DNA of 64,000 bases from Deltaproteobacteria bacterium (GTDB lineage: Bacteria; SZUA-79; Acidulodesulfobacterales; Acidulodesulfobacteraceae), in assembly GCA_023489335.1 (NCBI GenBank), contig JAMDCP010000002.1:62001-126000 (forward strand), in the 5' to 3' direction. Positions 21,289 through 30,287 of the stretch are shown piece after piece. The position numbers were made by a program, and so were the translations under genes. Within the stretch, counting starts at the first letter, position 1. Every line of letters begins with the position of its first letter. The notes below the pieces were generated by a model. That model did not search any database. It worked only from the letters and a program-made list of their open reading frames with translations, and was not told the origin of the DNA.

Positions 21289-21328
21289 TTAAACAACTAT
21301 AACAATAAAGAAATATGGGGACTCTTTT

Positions 21329-21829
21329 ATGATATTTAAAGGAAAAGTTTTTAAATTCGGGGACAATATAGACACGGATGCTATAATTCCTGCAAGATAC
21401 TTAAATGATTCAAGCGATGAAAATTTGAAGAAACACTGCATGGAAGATGCAGACCCGGCATTTTCGTCTAATGTTTCAAAAGGCGATTTTATTGTTGCGG
21501 GCAGTAATTTCGGATGCGGTTCTTCAAGGGAACATGCCCCAAGAGCTATTAAAGCCAGCGGTGTTCCGGTTGTAATAGCAAAGAGTTTTGCCAGAATTTT
21601 TTACAGAAATTCCTTTAATATCGGCCTGTTTATTTTGGAAGCAAATACGGATGATATAGCCAGCGGGGATACGCTCGAGGTAAACACCGATAACGGCGAG
21701 ATTAAAAATCTAACTAAAAATACCGTTATAAATGCAAAGCCCATTCCTAAGTTTATGTCCGAGCTTGTTAATGCGGGGGGATTAATGGAATATGCGAGAA
21801 AAAGGGTTAAGGAAGGAGGACGCAGATAA
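21329..21829 (+). CDS. leuD: 3-Isopropylmalate dehydratase small subunit
   Basis: 166 residues forming the swivelling domain of isopropylmalate isomerase. It begins GKVFKFGDNIDTDAIIPARYL and contains the substrate-binding GSNFGCGSSREHAP (about 56-69). The length fits the short LeuD that pairs with compact LeuC. Its stop codon directly abuts the leuB start. Confidence 0.95.
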   Translation: MIFKGKVFKFGDNIDTDAIIPARYLNDSSDENLKKHCMEDADPAFSSNVSKGDFIVAGSNFGCGSSREHAPRAIKASGVPVVIAKSFARIFYRNSFNIGLFILEANTDDIASGDTLEVNTDNGEIKNLTKNTVINAKPIPKFMSELVNAGGLMEYARKRVKEGGRR

Positions 21830-22915
21830 ATGATGAAATTGGCGCTTTTTGCAGGCGACGGCATCGGCACAGAGGTTTCCTCAGAGGCTATAAATGTTTT
21901 AAAATTTGTTCTGGACGAAAATGGAGCGGCTTATGAAATAGAAGAAGGCCTTGTAGGCGGGGCATCTTATGACGAATATAAAAATCCTATAACTGAAAGA
22001 GCCCTTAAACTTGCCAAAGAATCGGATGCCGTTATTTTTGGAGCGGTCGGCGGACCAAAATGGGAATCTTTGCCGATTGCCCTTAGGCCTGAAAAAGCCC
22101 TTTTAACGCTGAGATACGAGCTTGGGCTTTATGCAAATCTTAGGCCCGCAAAAATTTATGACGAACTTATAGATGCCTCCCCCTTAAAAAAAGAAATTGT
22201 AAGCGGAACCGATATGATGATAGTCAGGGAATTAACCGGCGGGATTTATTTTGGACAGCCGAGAGGGGTTTTTGATATGGAAGATGGTCAAAAAAAAGGC
22301 GTCAATACTTTAGTTTATACAACGAATGAGATAAAAAGGATTGCAAAAACGGCATTTGAAATTGCCCGCAAAAGAAGAAAAAAGGTTTTATCCGTCGATA
22401 AGGCTAATGTTCTGGAGTCCACCGAACTTTGGAGACAGGTTGTGGCAACCGTTTCAAAGGATTATCCCGATGTCGAGTTAAGCAATATGTATGTGGATAA
22501 TTGTTCGATGCAGCTCATAAGGCAGCCAAAATCGTTCGATGTTATTGTTACCACAAATATGTTTGGGGATATATTGAGCGACGAATCATCGATGGTGGCA
22601 GGTTCTATAGGCATGCTGCCGTCGGCCAGTTTGAACGGCAAAAAGGGGATGTATGAGCCGATTCACGGCAGCGCTCCCGATATTGCAGGACAGAATAAGG
22701 CAAACCCGCTGGCGGCGATTTTATCCGTTGCAATGATGCTTCGTTATAGCTTTGATATGGACAATTTGGCCGTAGCTTTAGAAAAAGCCGTAGAAGGGGT
22801 TATTAAAAAGGGTTATAGAACTCTTGATATTTATTCTAACAGCGCAGGAACAAAGCTCGTCGGTACGAAAGAGATGGGCAAAGCCGTCGTTTCCGAGTTA
22901 AAAGGAATTTTATGA
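21830..22915 (+). CDS. leuB: 3-Isopropylmalate dehydrogenase
   Basis: A 361-residue NAD-dependent beta-decarboxylating dehydrogenase with [13 protein letters not shown] at the N-terminus, the substrate-contacting region GGPKWESLP and [15 protein letters not shown], the [13 protein letters not shown] motif, and the metal/NAD region [11 protein letters not shown] and [16 protein letters not shown] strong AAGGAGG (21813-21819) sits inside the end of leuD. ATG 21830 and ATG 21833 are both usable starts. It overlaps asd by four bases. Confidence 0.95.
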   Translation: MMKLALFAGDGIGTEVSSEAINVLKFVLDENGAAYEIEEGLVGGASYDEYKNPITERALKLAKESDAVIFGAVGGPKWESLPIALRPEKALLTLRYELGLYANLRPAKIYDELIDASPLKKEIVSGTDMMIVRELTGGIYFGQPRGVFDMEDGQKKGVNTLVYTTNEIKRIAKTAFEIARKRRKKVLSVDKANVLESTELWRQVVATVSKDYPDVELSNMYVDNCSMQLIRQPKSFDVIVTTNMFGDILSDESSMVAGSIGMLPSASLNGKKGMYEPIHGSAPDIAGQNKANPLAAILSVAMMLRYSFDMDNLAVALEKAVEGVIKKGYRTLDIYSNSAGTKLVGTKEMGKAVVSELKGIL

Positions 22916-23955
22916 AAAAAGATAAGTATAATGTAGGCATTATCGGCGCCACCGGACTCGTGGGCAGGGAATTTTTAGAGATATTGGAACAAAGAAATTT
23001 TCCCGTGAAAGAACTTTATCTCTTTGCTTCCGAAAACTCGATGGGTGAGGCTGTAAGGTTTAAAGGCAACGATTATATCGTTGAAGCATTAAACGAAGAC
23101 TCTTTTAAAAAAAAGAAGATAGACATTGTTCTGTCAAGTCCTGGGGCGGCTGCCAGTTCAAAGTATTCCCCCCTCGCCGCAAAAGAAGGCGCCGTCGTAA
23201 TCGATAATACTTCATATTTTAGAATGGACGACGATATTCCTTTAGTCGTTCCGGAGGTTAACCCCGACGATATCAGGTATTACGGCAAAAAAAACATAAT
23301 AGCAAATCCCAATTGCTCCACCATTCAAATGGTTGTGCCGCTGAAGCCGATACACGATAAATATAAGATAAAAAGGATTGTCGTTTCGACTTATCAATCA
23401 ACCTCGGGAGCGGGAAAAAAAGCGATGGATGAGCTTTTTTACCAAACTACGGGCGTGATAAACGCTAAAGCCGATATATTTCCAGAGAAATTTCCCATTC
23501 AAATTGCTTTTAATTGCATACCTCAAATAGATGTTTTTAGCGAAGACGGATACACCAAAGAAGAAATTAAGATGGTAAAAGAGACGCATAAGATAATGCA
23601 TGACAAGGGGATTGGCATAACGGCGACAGCCGTTCGCGTGCCCGTGTTTTTCTGCCACGGCGAATCGATTAATATCGAAACCGAGAAACCTTTTGATGTA
23701 AAAGATATTAAGATTATGTTATCCGAAACAAAGGGCATAAAGGTTGTAGATAATATATTCAGCGACAATCCCGATGAAAGATACCCTTACCAGACGCATG
23801 TTGCAGGGTTGGACGATGTTTTTGTCGGAAGAATCAGGAAAGATTTTTCCATACCGAACGGCTTAAATCTATGGGTTGTTGCGGATAACGTCAGAAAAGG
23901 GGCTGCCTTAAACGCTATTCAGATAGCCGAAATACTTATACAAAAGTATTTGTGA
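22912..23955 (+). CDS. asd: Aspartate-semialdehyde dehydrogenase
   Basis: 347 residues. [14 protein letters not shown] (NADP binding) begins the protein, and [10 protein letters not shown] carries the catalytic cysteine (about 133). [17 protein letters not shown] and the late [18 protein letters not shown] are typical. It makes aspartate semialdehyde for lysine/diaminopimelate, threonine and methionine. Its start overlaps the leuB stop (ATGA), so it is coupled to the leucine genes, an arrangement seen in several bacteria. Confidence 0.95.
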   Translation: MKKDKYNVGIIGATGLVGREFLEILEQRNFPVKELYLFASENSMGEAVRFKGNDYIVEALNEDSFKKKKIDIVLSSPGAAASSKYSPLAAKEGAVVIDNTSYFRMDDDIPLVVPEVNPDDIRYYGKKNIIANPNCSTIQMVVPLKPIHDKYKIKRIVVSTYQSTSGAGKKAMDELFYQTTGVINAKADIFPEKFPIQIAFNCIPQIDVFSEDGYTKEEIKMVKETHKIMHDKGIGITATAVRVPVFFCHGESINIETEKPFDVKDIKIMLSETKGIKVVDNIFSDNPDERYPYQTHVAGLDDVFVGRIRKDFSIPNGLNLWVVADNVRKGAALNAIQIAEILIQKYL

Positions 23956-23964
23956 TTAAATTTA

Positions 23965-25524
23965 ATGGCGCAATCCAAAAATCATGAGATAGTCAGGAAT
24001 TTATCGATAGTTTCGTTTTTCACTTTAATAAGCAGGATTTTAGGTTTATTAAGGGATATTTGCATTGCGTATTTTTTTGGCGCGGGCGTTGCCACCGACG
24101 CCTTTTTTGTCGCCTTCAGGATACCGAATCTTTTTAGAAGGCTTTTTGGGGAAGGCGGGCTTTCGGCGTCTTTTATCCCTGTCTATTCAGAAAGTTTAGT
24201 TAAAAAGCGGGCGGAGGAATCCTCTGACCTCTTGATGACCGTTTTTACCATTCTTTTTTTTATCCTTTTATTTCTATCGGTTATCGGAGTTTTGTTTTCT
24301 TTTGTATTTGTCGCCATAACCGCCCCGGGCTTTCTAAATAAGCCCTTTGAACTTCATCTTACCGTATTTCTTACCAGAATGATGTTTCCCTACATATTTT
24401 TAATAGGGCTTACCGCTTTTTTTGCGGGAGTTTTAAATGTTCATAATTCTTACGCCCCAGGTGCAATATATCCCATAATATTAAATATTTTGTTTATAAT
24501 TTCCGCTATCTTTCTAAGGCCGTTTTTTCACGAAGGCATATATGCGCTTGCTATCGGAGTTATTATCGGCGGCGTTTTGCAGATTTTATCGCAAGTTTAC
24601 TATATTAAACGAAAAAAAATCAAGCTGGGATTTAGGTTTAATTTAAAAAATAGCGATGTAAAAACCGTTTTTAAATTACTTACCCCTTCTCTTCTCGGAA
24701 TGGCCGTAATACAGCTTAATTTGCTATTCGATACCCTTCTTGCATCGTTTCTGTCGTCCGGAAGCATATCTTATCTTTACTATGGGGATAGGCTTTATCA
24801 GTTTCCCCTCGGGGTATTTGCCATAGCTATGCAAACGGCAATTTTTCCCGTGCTTTCCGCTTCTTTTGCAAGGGGAGACATAAAAGAAGTGGATAATGCG
24901 TTTAACTTCTCTGCATCCCTTATGTTTTTCATAATAATACCTTCAAGCATAGGGTTAATCCTATTAAGAAATCATCTTGTAAGATTAATCTATATGCACG
25001 GGATTTTTAATTTTATAGACGCGCAAAAAACGGCATCCGTCCTCCTTTTTTTTATTGTAGGCCTATGGGCATCGGCATTGCTAAAGACCGTGGTCCCTGT
25101 TTTTTATTCGATGAAGGATACCAGAACTCCTGTTAACGCAGCCGTATATTCTTTGATAATTAACATCATCCTTGCCGTAATTCTTATGCAAATAATGGGG
25201 GTTGACGGCTTAGCTTTAGCCTCGAGCATTTCTTTGATTTTTAACTACTTATTTCTTTTAAGGAGGCTTTATTTAAAAAAGGGGATAGGTTTAAGAAGCG
25301 GCTTTTTCAGGTCATTCACAAAGACTATATTGGCAAGCATCGTTATGGGAGTTTTTGTTGAGCTTATAATAATTATTTTGAACAGGTTAAACTATCATTC
25401 TTTAATGATTGTGGCCGTTTCGATTACCTTCGGCGCCGCATCTTATTTTATTGCCTCATTCTTATTCAAGAACGATTCATTTTATGTTGTGCGGGAGGTT
25501 TTGGCCAAGAGACTTAAAAGATGA
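23965..25524 (+). CDS. murJ: Lipid II flippase MurJ (MviN)
   Basis: 519 residues with about 14 hydrophobic segments, of the MOP superfamily. The N-terminal signature is SRILGLLRDICIAYFFGAG followed by TDAFFVAFRIPNLFRRLFGEGGLSASFIP, which is diagnostic for MurJ. It moves the peptidoglycan precursor lipid II across the inner membrane. It begins 9 bp after asd and is the last gene of the leuC-leuD-leuB-asd-murJ run. Confidence 0.95.
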   Translation: MAQSKNHEIVRNLSIVSFFTLISRILGLLRDICIAYFFGAGVATDAFFVAFRIPNLFRRLFGEGGLSASFIPVYSESLVKKRAEESSDLLMTVFTILFFILLFLSVIGVLFSFVFVAITAPGFLNKPFELHLTVFLTRMMFPYIFLIGLTAFFAGVLNVHNSYAPGAIYPIILNILFIISAIFLRPFFHEGIYALAIGVIIGGVLQILSQVYYIKRKKIKLGFRFNLKNSDVKTVFKLLTPSLLGMAVIQLNLLFDTLLASFLSSGSISYLYYGDRLYQFPLGVFAIAMQTAIFPVLSASFARGDIKEVDNAFNFSASLMFFIIIPSSIGLILLRNHLVRLIYMHGIFNFIDAQKTASVLLFFIVGLWASALLKTVVPVFYSMKDTRTPVNAAVYSLIINIILAVILMQIMGVDGLALASSISLIFNYLFLLRRLYLKKGIGLRSGFFRSFTKTILASIVMGVFVELIIIILNRLNYHSLMIVAVSITFGAASYFIASFLFKNDSFYVVREVLAKRLKR

Positions 25525-25545
25525 ATTTAAGCGTTAATGCCCGGC

Positions 25546-25586
25546 CCGCCGCAAAAAAGGCGGCTGCGGCAAATTTTGACTTTTTT
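25546..25586 (+). terminator. Possible intrinsic terminator after murJ
   Basis: The hairpin CCGCC (25546-25550), loop GCAAAAAA, GGCGG (25559-25563) lies 22 bases past the murJ stop in an otherwise AT-rich gap, with T-rich sequence (25574-25586) starting about 10 bases later. The distance between the stem and the T tract makes this weak. The gap also holds the inverted repeat at 25631-25669. Confidence 0.35.
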
Positions 25587-25630
25587 ATTAATAATGTTAT
25601 AATTAACAAATAAAGTTATAATTTATAAGA

Positions 25631-25669
25631 TTTATTAACGATATAATTTTACAATATATCGTTAATAAA
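25631..25669. promoter_or_regulatory. Perfect 15-bp inverted repeat containing a -10-like box, before phoH
   Basis: TTTATTAACGATATA (25631-25645) and its exact reverse complement (25655-25669) flank a 9-base spacer. The left half runs into TATAAT at 25642-25647, so a bound repressor or a hairpin in the transcript would affect promoter or leader function. The right arm ends about 36 bases before the proposed phoH start. An operator, a transcript-end hairpin for murJ, or a promoter-embedded regulator site are all possible. Confidence 0.55.
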
Positions 25670-25704
25670 ATAATGATTCGACAAGAGGTCGTCAAAAACA
25701 TAAT

Positions 25705-26772
25705 TTGAGAAACATCAATAAAATACGGAAGGCAACAGCCGCGGAACTCCAAACGGCTCCGGCGGTTACGGTAAAGGAGCCTGAGTTCAAGGAAAATATT
25801 TCCGCTCGCATTGAAAAGATCGAGTTAGAAGACATCGACCTTTTCAATAAGTTTTCCAGCCCGTCCTCGCATATCTTAGATATTATCGGGACTGAATTTG
25901 CCGTTAATGTATCGGTCAGGGGCAATGTCTTGATAATCAAGGGTGGGAAAGAAAATGTGAGAATTTGCAGCGAATTTATATACGGCCTCATAGATTTATA
26001 TAAAACAAATAGAGTCATTACGGATGACGATTTGATAAGATTGGCAAAGGCAAAGGTTGAAAGCCCCGGTCAAAATATTAGCGCCAATTTTTATGATTCC
26101 ATTTTAATAACCCCGAGAAAAAAGATTATAGCTCCCCGGACGATAAATCAAAAAAAATATGTGGATGCCATTTATAAAAACGATATAGTTATCGGAGTCG
26201 GGCCTGCGGGGACGGGGAAAACTTATCTTGCTATGGCTTGCGCGGTATCATTATTTCAAAAAAAGCTGTTTGACAGAATAATATTAACGCGTCCCGCAGT
26301 GGAAGCCGGTGAAAAATTGGGCTTTTTGCCGGGAGACATTTCGCAAAAAATCAATCCTTACTTAAGGCCTTTATATGACGCCCTATACGAGATGCTTGAG
26401 TTCGATAAGGTAATGAAACTTATCGAAACGGATGTTATAGAGGTTGCGCCCATTGCGTTTATGAGGGGTAGAACGCTCAATAACTCCTTTATAATATTGG
26501 ATGAAGCGCAAAATGCCACAAGCGAACAGATGAAGATGATGCTTACGAGAATCGGCTCCGGCTCAAAAATTGTCGTAAACGGCGACATAACGCAGACCGA
26601 CCTTCCTTTAGATAAAGAATCAGGCCTCTTAACCGCAAGCAAGATTTTAAATAATATCCCGGGGATCGAAGTAGTGTATTTTAGCAGGACGGATGTGCTA
26701 AGGCATAAACTTGTTCAAAATATAATAAAAGCCTATGAAACGAACGAAATTTCTCGAATTCCTAAAAAATAA
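25705..26772 (+). CDS. phoH: PhoH-family ATPase
   Basis: 355 residues. A KH-like N-terminal part (about 45-110) is followed by the PhoH P-loop NTPase: VGPAGTGKTYLAM (Walker A, about 170-180), ILTRPAVEAGEKLGFLPGD, IILDEAQNATSEQM (Walker B) and VNGDITQTDLP. PhoH proteins are linked to RNA metabolism and usually sit beside ybeY, as here. The start is uncertain: TTG 25705 is the only ordinary start codon before the conserved region, and it has no clear ribosome-binding site. The gene overlaps pgpH by 38 bases. Confidence 0.9.
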   Translation: MRNINKIRKATAAELQTAPAVTVKEPEFKENISARIEKIELEDIDLFNKFSSPSSHILDIIGTEFAVNVSVRGNVLIIKGGKENVRICSEFIYGLIDLYKTNRVITDDDLIRLAKAKVESPGQNISANFYDSILITPRKKIIAPRTINQKKYVDAIYKNDIVIGVGPAGTGKTYLAMACAVSLFQKKLFDRIILTRPAVEAGEKLGFLPGDISQKINPYLRPLYDALYEMLEFDKVMKLIETDVIEVAPIAFMRGRTLNNSFIILDEAQNATSEQMKMMLTRIGSGSKIVVNGDITQTDLPLDKESGLLTASKILNNIPGIEVVYFSRTDVLRHKLVQNIIKAYETNEISRIPKK

Positions 26773-29050
26773 CGCCTTAGAAGCAGGAAACCGTTATTAT
26801 CCCCTTTTAGCATTACTTTTAATATCCTCGATATTTTTGACTTTTTTGCTTTACAACGGCGTGGAATTCATTAAGAACAAGTACAAAGCGGGTGAAATTG
26901 CAAAAAAGACAATAATAGCCGAAAAAAGTTTTAGATATGTTAATGTAAAGGCGACTAATAATCTCCTTAAACAAAAAATTAAAAATACCCCCGATGTTTA
27001 TTTATTTTACCCGGAAACCAAGGTAACACTCCTGAGAAAGATAAGGAGGGCTTTTGCCCTTGCAAGATCTTACAAGCATGCTCATCCGCAAAACAATGGA
27101 AATTTAGATATATCCGAAAATATATTCGCTTCGAAGCTTGGCATCAAATTAGACAAATCTACCCTCAACGAGTTTTATTTTTTAAATTATAATAAAAATG
27201 TCGAGAATTATATTTTAAAAATAGTTGACGATATTTATAAAAAGGGTGTTTTGTCAAAATCGCCCTCGAATGATAAAAAGATAGAGATAAGAAATGTTAT
27301 AACAAACGGTTCAAGGATAGTAGGCTATCCCCAGATATTTTTCACATTAAAAAAGGTTAAAGGTTTTACATATTATTATACGAGGCAGTATTTGAGCTTT
27401 TTGCCGGTTTATATGCAGAACGATATATATAAATTGGTTTACCGTGTTATTAAGCCTGACATTGTGTATTCTAAATATCTTACGCTAAAAAAAATCGAGG
27501 ACATTAAAAAGAAAACTCCGCTTATTTACATACATGTGGATAAAGGCATGCTTCTGATTAATGCAGGCAAGCTTATCACTAAATCCAAGGCTCTCGAGCT
27601 AAATACCTACGAATCGATATTTAAATTAGAAAACAATATTCCGTCTCTAATCGGCCTATTTTTTGTCGTCGTAATTCTTTTATCGCTTTCCTATATTTTT
27701 CCTTATAGGTATATCAGGAAGTTCAGATTATCGCTTGATTTCAAGAATATTCTTTTTATCATTACGATTTTAATAACATCTATTTTGATAATTAAAGCGG
27801 GGATTATTTTTGCGAACGCCCTGACTTTATATTTTCCGTTCATTAATCGTAACGATATTTATTATTTAATACCCTTTGCCTTCGGCCCCATGCTGGTTAG
27901 AATAGTATTGAATTCGGAGGTTTCGGTTGTTTATATAGCCCTTTTTTCGATTTTAACATCGATAATTTTCAAGAACTCCATCTTTTTTATGATTTACACA
28001 TTTGGCGGCAGCTTAATCGCATCCTACGAGGTTTTTGACTTTTCTTCGTGGGGCAGGATAGTGAAAGCGGGGGTTGTAACGGGCGTTTTAAATGTCTGCA
28101 TAGTTATCGCATTTGCTTTGATAAGGCTTAACTTAATCAATATCCAGAGCATTTACAGCATTGCCTTTGCGTTTTTATCGGGTGTTATTTCATCCATAAC
28201 GGTAATTGGGCTGATACCTTTGCTTGAAAGGATTTTTGGATATACGACGGATTTTAAACTACTCGAGCTTTCAAATACCAATCACCCTTTATTAAAACAA
28301 TTATCCATTGCGGCTCCCGGCACTTATCAGCATTCGATAATGGTTGCCGCATTGGCGGAATCAGCCGCATCGGCTATCGGCGCAAATCCCCTGCTTACAA
28401 GAGTTGCAAGTCTCTATCATGACATAGGAAAGGTCATAAAACCAAATTATTATATAGAAAATATATCTAATCAAGAAAACCCGCACGATAAACTTGCCCC
28501 GACAATGAGCAGCTTGATAATAGCCTCCCATGTTAAAGAGGGACAAGAGCTTTCAAAAAAATATAGATTGGGAACCAGGGTCGAAAATATAATCGGCGAA
28601 CATCATGGAACATCCATGATTGGAGCATTTTACGAGAAGGCTTCCAAGGAAAGTAAAGATGAGGGTCTTTCTAAGGACACATTCAGATACAACGGGAAAA
28701 AGCCCCAAACCAAGGAAGCCGGTATAATAATGTTAGCCGATTCTGTCGAGGCTATTTCAAGGACTATGGTTAATATTTCCCCGTCCCGCTTAGAATTAAT
28801 GGTTAGAAAGACGGTGAATAGAATTTATAACGACGGACAACTCGATGAGTGCGAGTTAACATTAAAAGATATGCATATTATAGGAGATGCATTCGTTAAA
28901 GTGTTGAATAGCATTTTCCACCAAAGAATTCCTTATATGGGCAGATCATTAGAATATGAAGAAACGGAAGCCAAAGAAGCTGGTAAATATAACGAATCTC
29001 CAAAGGAAGCAGGGAATAAATCAAAGGTTAGTCCGCTATATCGTTCATAG
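26735..29050 (+). CDS. pgpH: 7TM-HD membrane phosphohydrolase, PgpH-type (cyclic di-AMP phosphodiesterase)
   Basis: 771 residues: one transmembrane helix (about 22-42), a large extracytoplasmic domain (about 43-300), a cluster of transmembrane helices (about 305-505), and a cytoplasmic HD domain with HSIMVAALAE, the HDIGK pair (about 562-566), GEHHGTSM and ADSVEAISR. This layout is the 7TMR-HD family, whose studied members degrade cyclic di-AMP. No diadenylate cyclase is present in the window, so the substrate is inferred from family. It overlaps phoH by 38 bases and ybeY by 95. Confidence 0.9.
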   Translation: MKRTKFLEFLKNNALEAGNRYYPLLALLLISSIFLTFLLYNGVEFIKNKYKAGEIAKKTIIAEKSFRYVNVKATNNLLKQKIKNTPDVYLFYPETKVTLLRKIRRAFALARSYKHAHPQNNGNLDISENIFASKLGIKLDKSTLNEFYFLNYNKNVENYILKIVDDIYKKGVLSKSPSNDKKIEIRNVITNGSRIVGYPQIFFTLKKVKGFTYYYTRQYLSFLPVYMQNDIYKLVYRVIKPDIVYSKYLTLKKIEDIKKKTPLIYIHVDKGMLLINAGKLITKSKALELNTYESIFKLENNIPSLIGLFFVVVILLSLSYIFPYRYIRKFRLSLDFKNILFIITILITSILIIKAGIIFANALTLYFPFINRNDIYYLIPFAFGPMLVRIVLNSEVSVVYIALFSILTSIIFKNSIFFMIYTFGGSLIASYEVFDFSSWGRIVKAGVVTGVLNVCIVIAFALIRLNLINIQSIYSIAFAFLSGVISSITVIGLIPLLERIFGYTTDFKLLELSNTNHPLLKQLSIAAPGTYQHSIMVAALAESAASAIGANPLLTRVASLYHDIGKVIKPNYYIENISNQENPHDKLAPTMSSLIIASHVKEGQELSKKYRLGTRVENIIGEHHGTSMIGAFYEKASKESKDEGLSKDTFRYNGKKPQTKEAGIIMLADSVEAISRTMVNISPSRLELMVRKTVNRIYNDGQLDECELTLKDMHIIGDAFVKVLNSIFHQRIPYMGRSLEYEETEAKEAGKYNESPKEAGNKSKVSPLYRS

Positions 29051-29489
29051 CGCTACCGCTAATCTTTTTTGCGGCTCTTACGAAATCGATATAATTTTTT
29101 GCTCCCCGGCTTACATACGGAAACTAAATAAAACTTACCTGCATAAAGATGCCGCTACCGATGTTTTATCCTTTGAGGTCAAAGAGTATGTGGGTGATAT
29201 TTTTTATATAGGAGAAATATATATAGCCCCGTCCGTTGTCCAAAAAAACTATTTAAAATACAGGGATTTTTGGGAAAGGGAAAAATGGGTTAAAAATAAT
29301 ATAAGTTCAAATAAAATTAACGGATTCAACAAAGAATTAGCCCTTTTGCTCATTCACGGGATTTTACATCTTTTTGGATATGTTCATGACGAAGAGCATA
29401 TTTTAGATATTAACGATGAAGCTTATGATAAAGAAATGAAGGATATGCAAAAACTATTATTCGATAAGATATTATTCGATAAGATTTGA
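28956..29489 (+). CDS. ybeY: Endoribonuclease / rRNA maturation factor YbeY
   Basis: 177 residues. Signatures are LNKTYLHKDAATDVLSFE and the zinc site HGILHLFGYVHDEEH, in which the usual aspartate of HGxLHLxGYDH is valine while all three histidines remain. YbeY acts in 16S rRNA 3'-end maturation and 70S quality control. The start at 28956 makes a 95-base overlap with pgpH; the residues in the overlap (LVNITNLQRKQGI...) align with the usual YbeY N-terminus, so I keep it. A middle segment (about 95-122) is longer than usual. The C-terminus ends in a duplicated pentapeptide, LLFDK ILFDK, caused by a 15-bp tandem duplication. Confidence 0.9.
   Translation: MKKRKPKKLVNITNLQRKQGINQRLVRYIVHSATANLFCGSYEIDIIFCSPAYIRKLNKTYLHKDAATDVLSFEVKEYVGDIFYIGEIYIAPSVVQKNYLKYRDFWEREKWVKNNISSNKINGFNKELALLLIHGILHLFGYVHDEEHILDINDEAYDKEMKDMQKLLFDKILFDKI
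29456..29485. repeat. 15-bp perfect tandem duplication at the 3' end of ybeY
   Basis: ATTATTCGATAAGAT occurs twice without interruption (29456-29470 and 29471-29485), ending two bases before the ybeY stop codon. It adds five residues in frame. It looks like a recent replication-slippage event. Confidence 0.75.
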
Positions 29490-29494
29490 ATATT

Positions 29495-30250
29495 ATGGAA
29501 AACAATAATATTAAAATTAAAGACGATTATAAATATATGGATAAAAAATATACTCCGCAAAACTGGCTTGAGTCGCTGAATGTGGCGATAGAAGGAATAA
29601 TACTTGCAACCAAGACCGAAAGGAACATGCGGATTCATTTTATAGTTGCCTTAGGCGCAATTTTGCTTGCCCTTTTTTTACAACTGCCCAAGATTGACCT
29701 GCTCCTGATATTTATTTCCGTATTTTTTGTCTTATTTGCCGAAACCATGAACACTTCTATAGAATATTTATCCGACTTTATTTCTAAAGAACAGTCTCCA
29801 AAAATGGCCGCCGTAAAAAATTTGGCGGCAGGGGCGGTTCTTTTGTCGGCTTTTGGGGCTTTTATAGTCGGTTATGAAATCTTTTCAAAATATCTTTATT
29901 ATATGATATACTACATTGTAAGTATGCTAAGCACGTCGGGTTCGGACATCGCAATCGTTGTTATATCGCTTGTTTTTGTCGCTATAATCATAATAAAGGC
30001 AATGTTTAATAAGGGTACGCCGCTTCGGGGCGGACTGCCAAGCGGGCACTCCGCTATTGCTTTTTCAATATGGCTAATGGTTTCATTTTTAACATTAAAC
30101 CCGGTCGTTTCGCTCCTTACATTTATTTTGGCTTTGCTTATAGCCTTTTCTCGAATAAGCAGCGGCATTCATACAAGGCTTGAGGTTTTTGTCGGCAGTT
30201 TAATAGGCGTCCTGATAACCGCTCTAATTTTCAAGCTGTTTTATTTTTAA
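29495..30250 (+). CDS. Fusion of DgkA-type lipid kinase and PAP2 phosphatase
   Basis: About 251 residues with two domains. Residues about 18-125 are DgkA: EGIILATKTERNMRIH, FAETMNTSIEYLSD and AGAVLLSAFGAF. Residues about 165-251 are a membrane PAP2 phosphatase with GGLPSGHSAIAFS and SRISSGIHTRLE, but little sequence for the first PAP2 motif (KxxxxxxRP). Such kinases phosphorylate undecaprenol or diacylglycerol and PAP2 enzymes dephosphorylate lipid phosphates, so the fusion probably recycles a polyprenyl or diacylglycerol carrier. ATG 29495 is preferred; a TTG at 29486 overlapping the ybeY stop would add three residues. Confidence 0.88.
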   Translation: MENNNIKIKDDYKYMDKKYTPQNWLESLNVAIEGIILATKTERNMRIHFIVALGAILLALFLQLPKIDLLLIFISVFFVLFAETMNTSIEYLSDFISKEQSPKMAAVKNLAAGAVLLSAFGAFIVGYEIFSKYLYYMIYYIVSMLSTSGSDIAIVVISLVFVAIIIIKAMFNKGTPLRGGLPSGHSAIAFSIWLMVSFLTLNPVVSLLTFILALLIAFSRISSGIHTRLEVFVGSLIGVLITALIFKLFYF

Positions 30251-30287
30251 ATCCACCCGTTTTTCTTTCTAAATAAGAGGTTGTATT

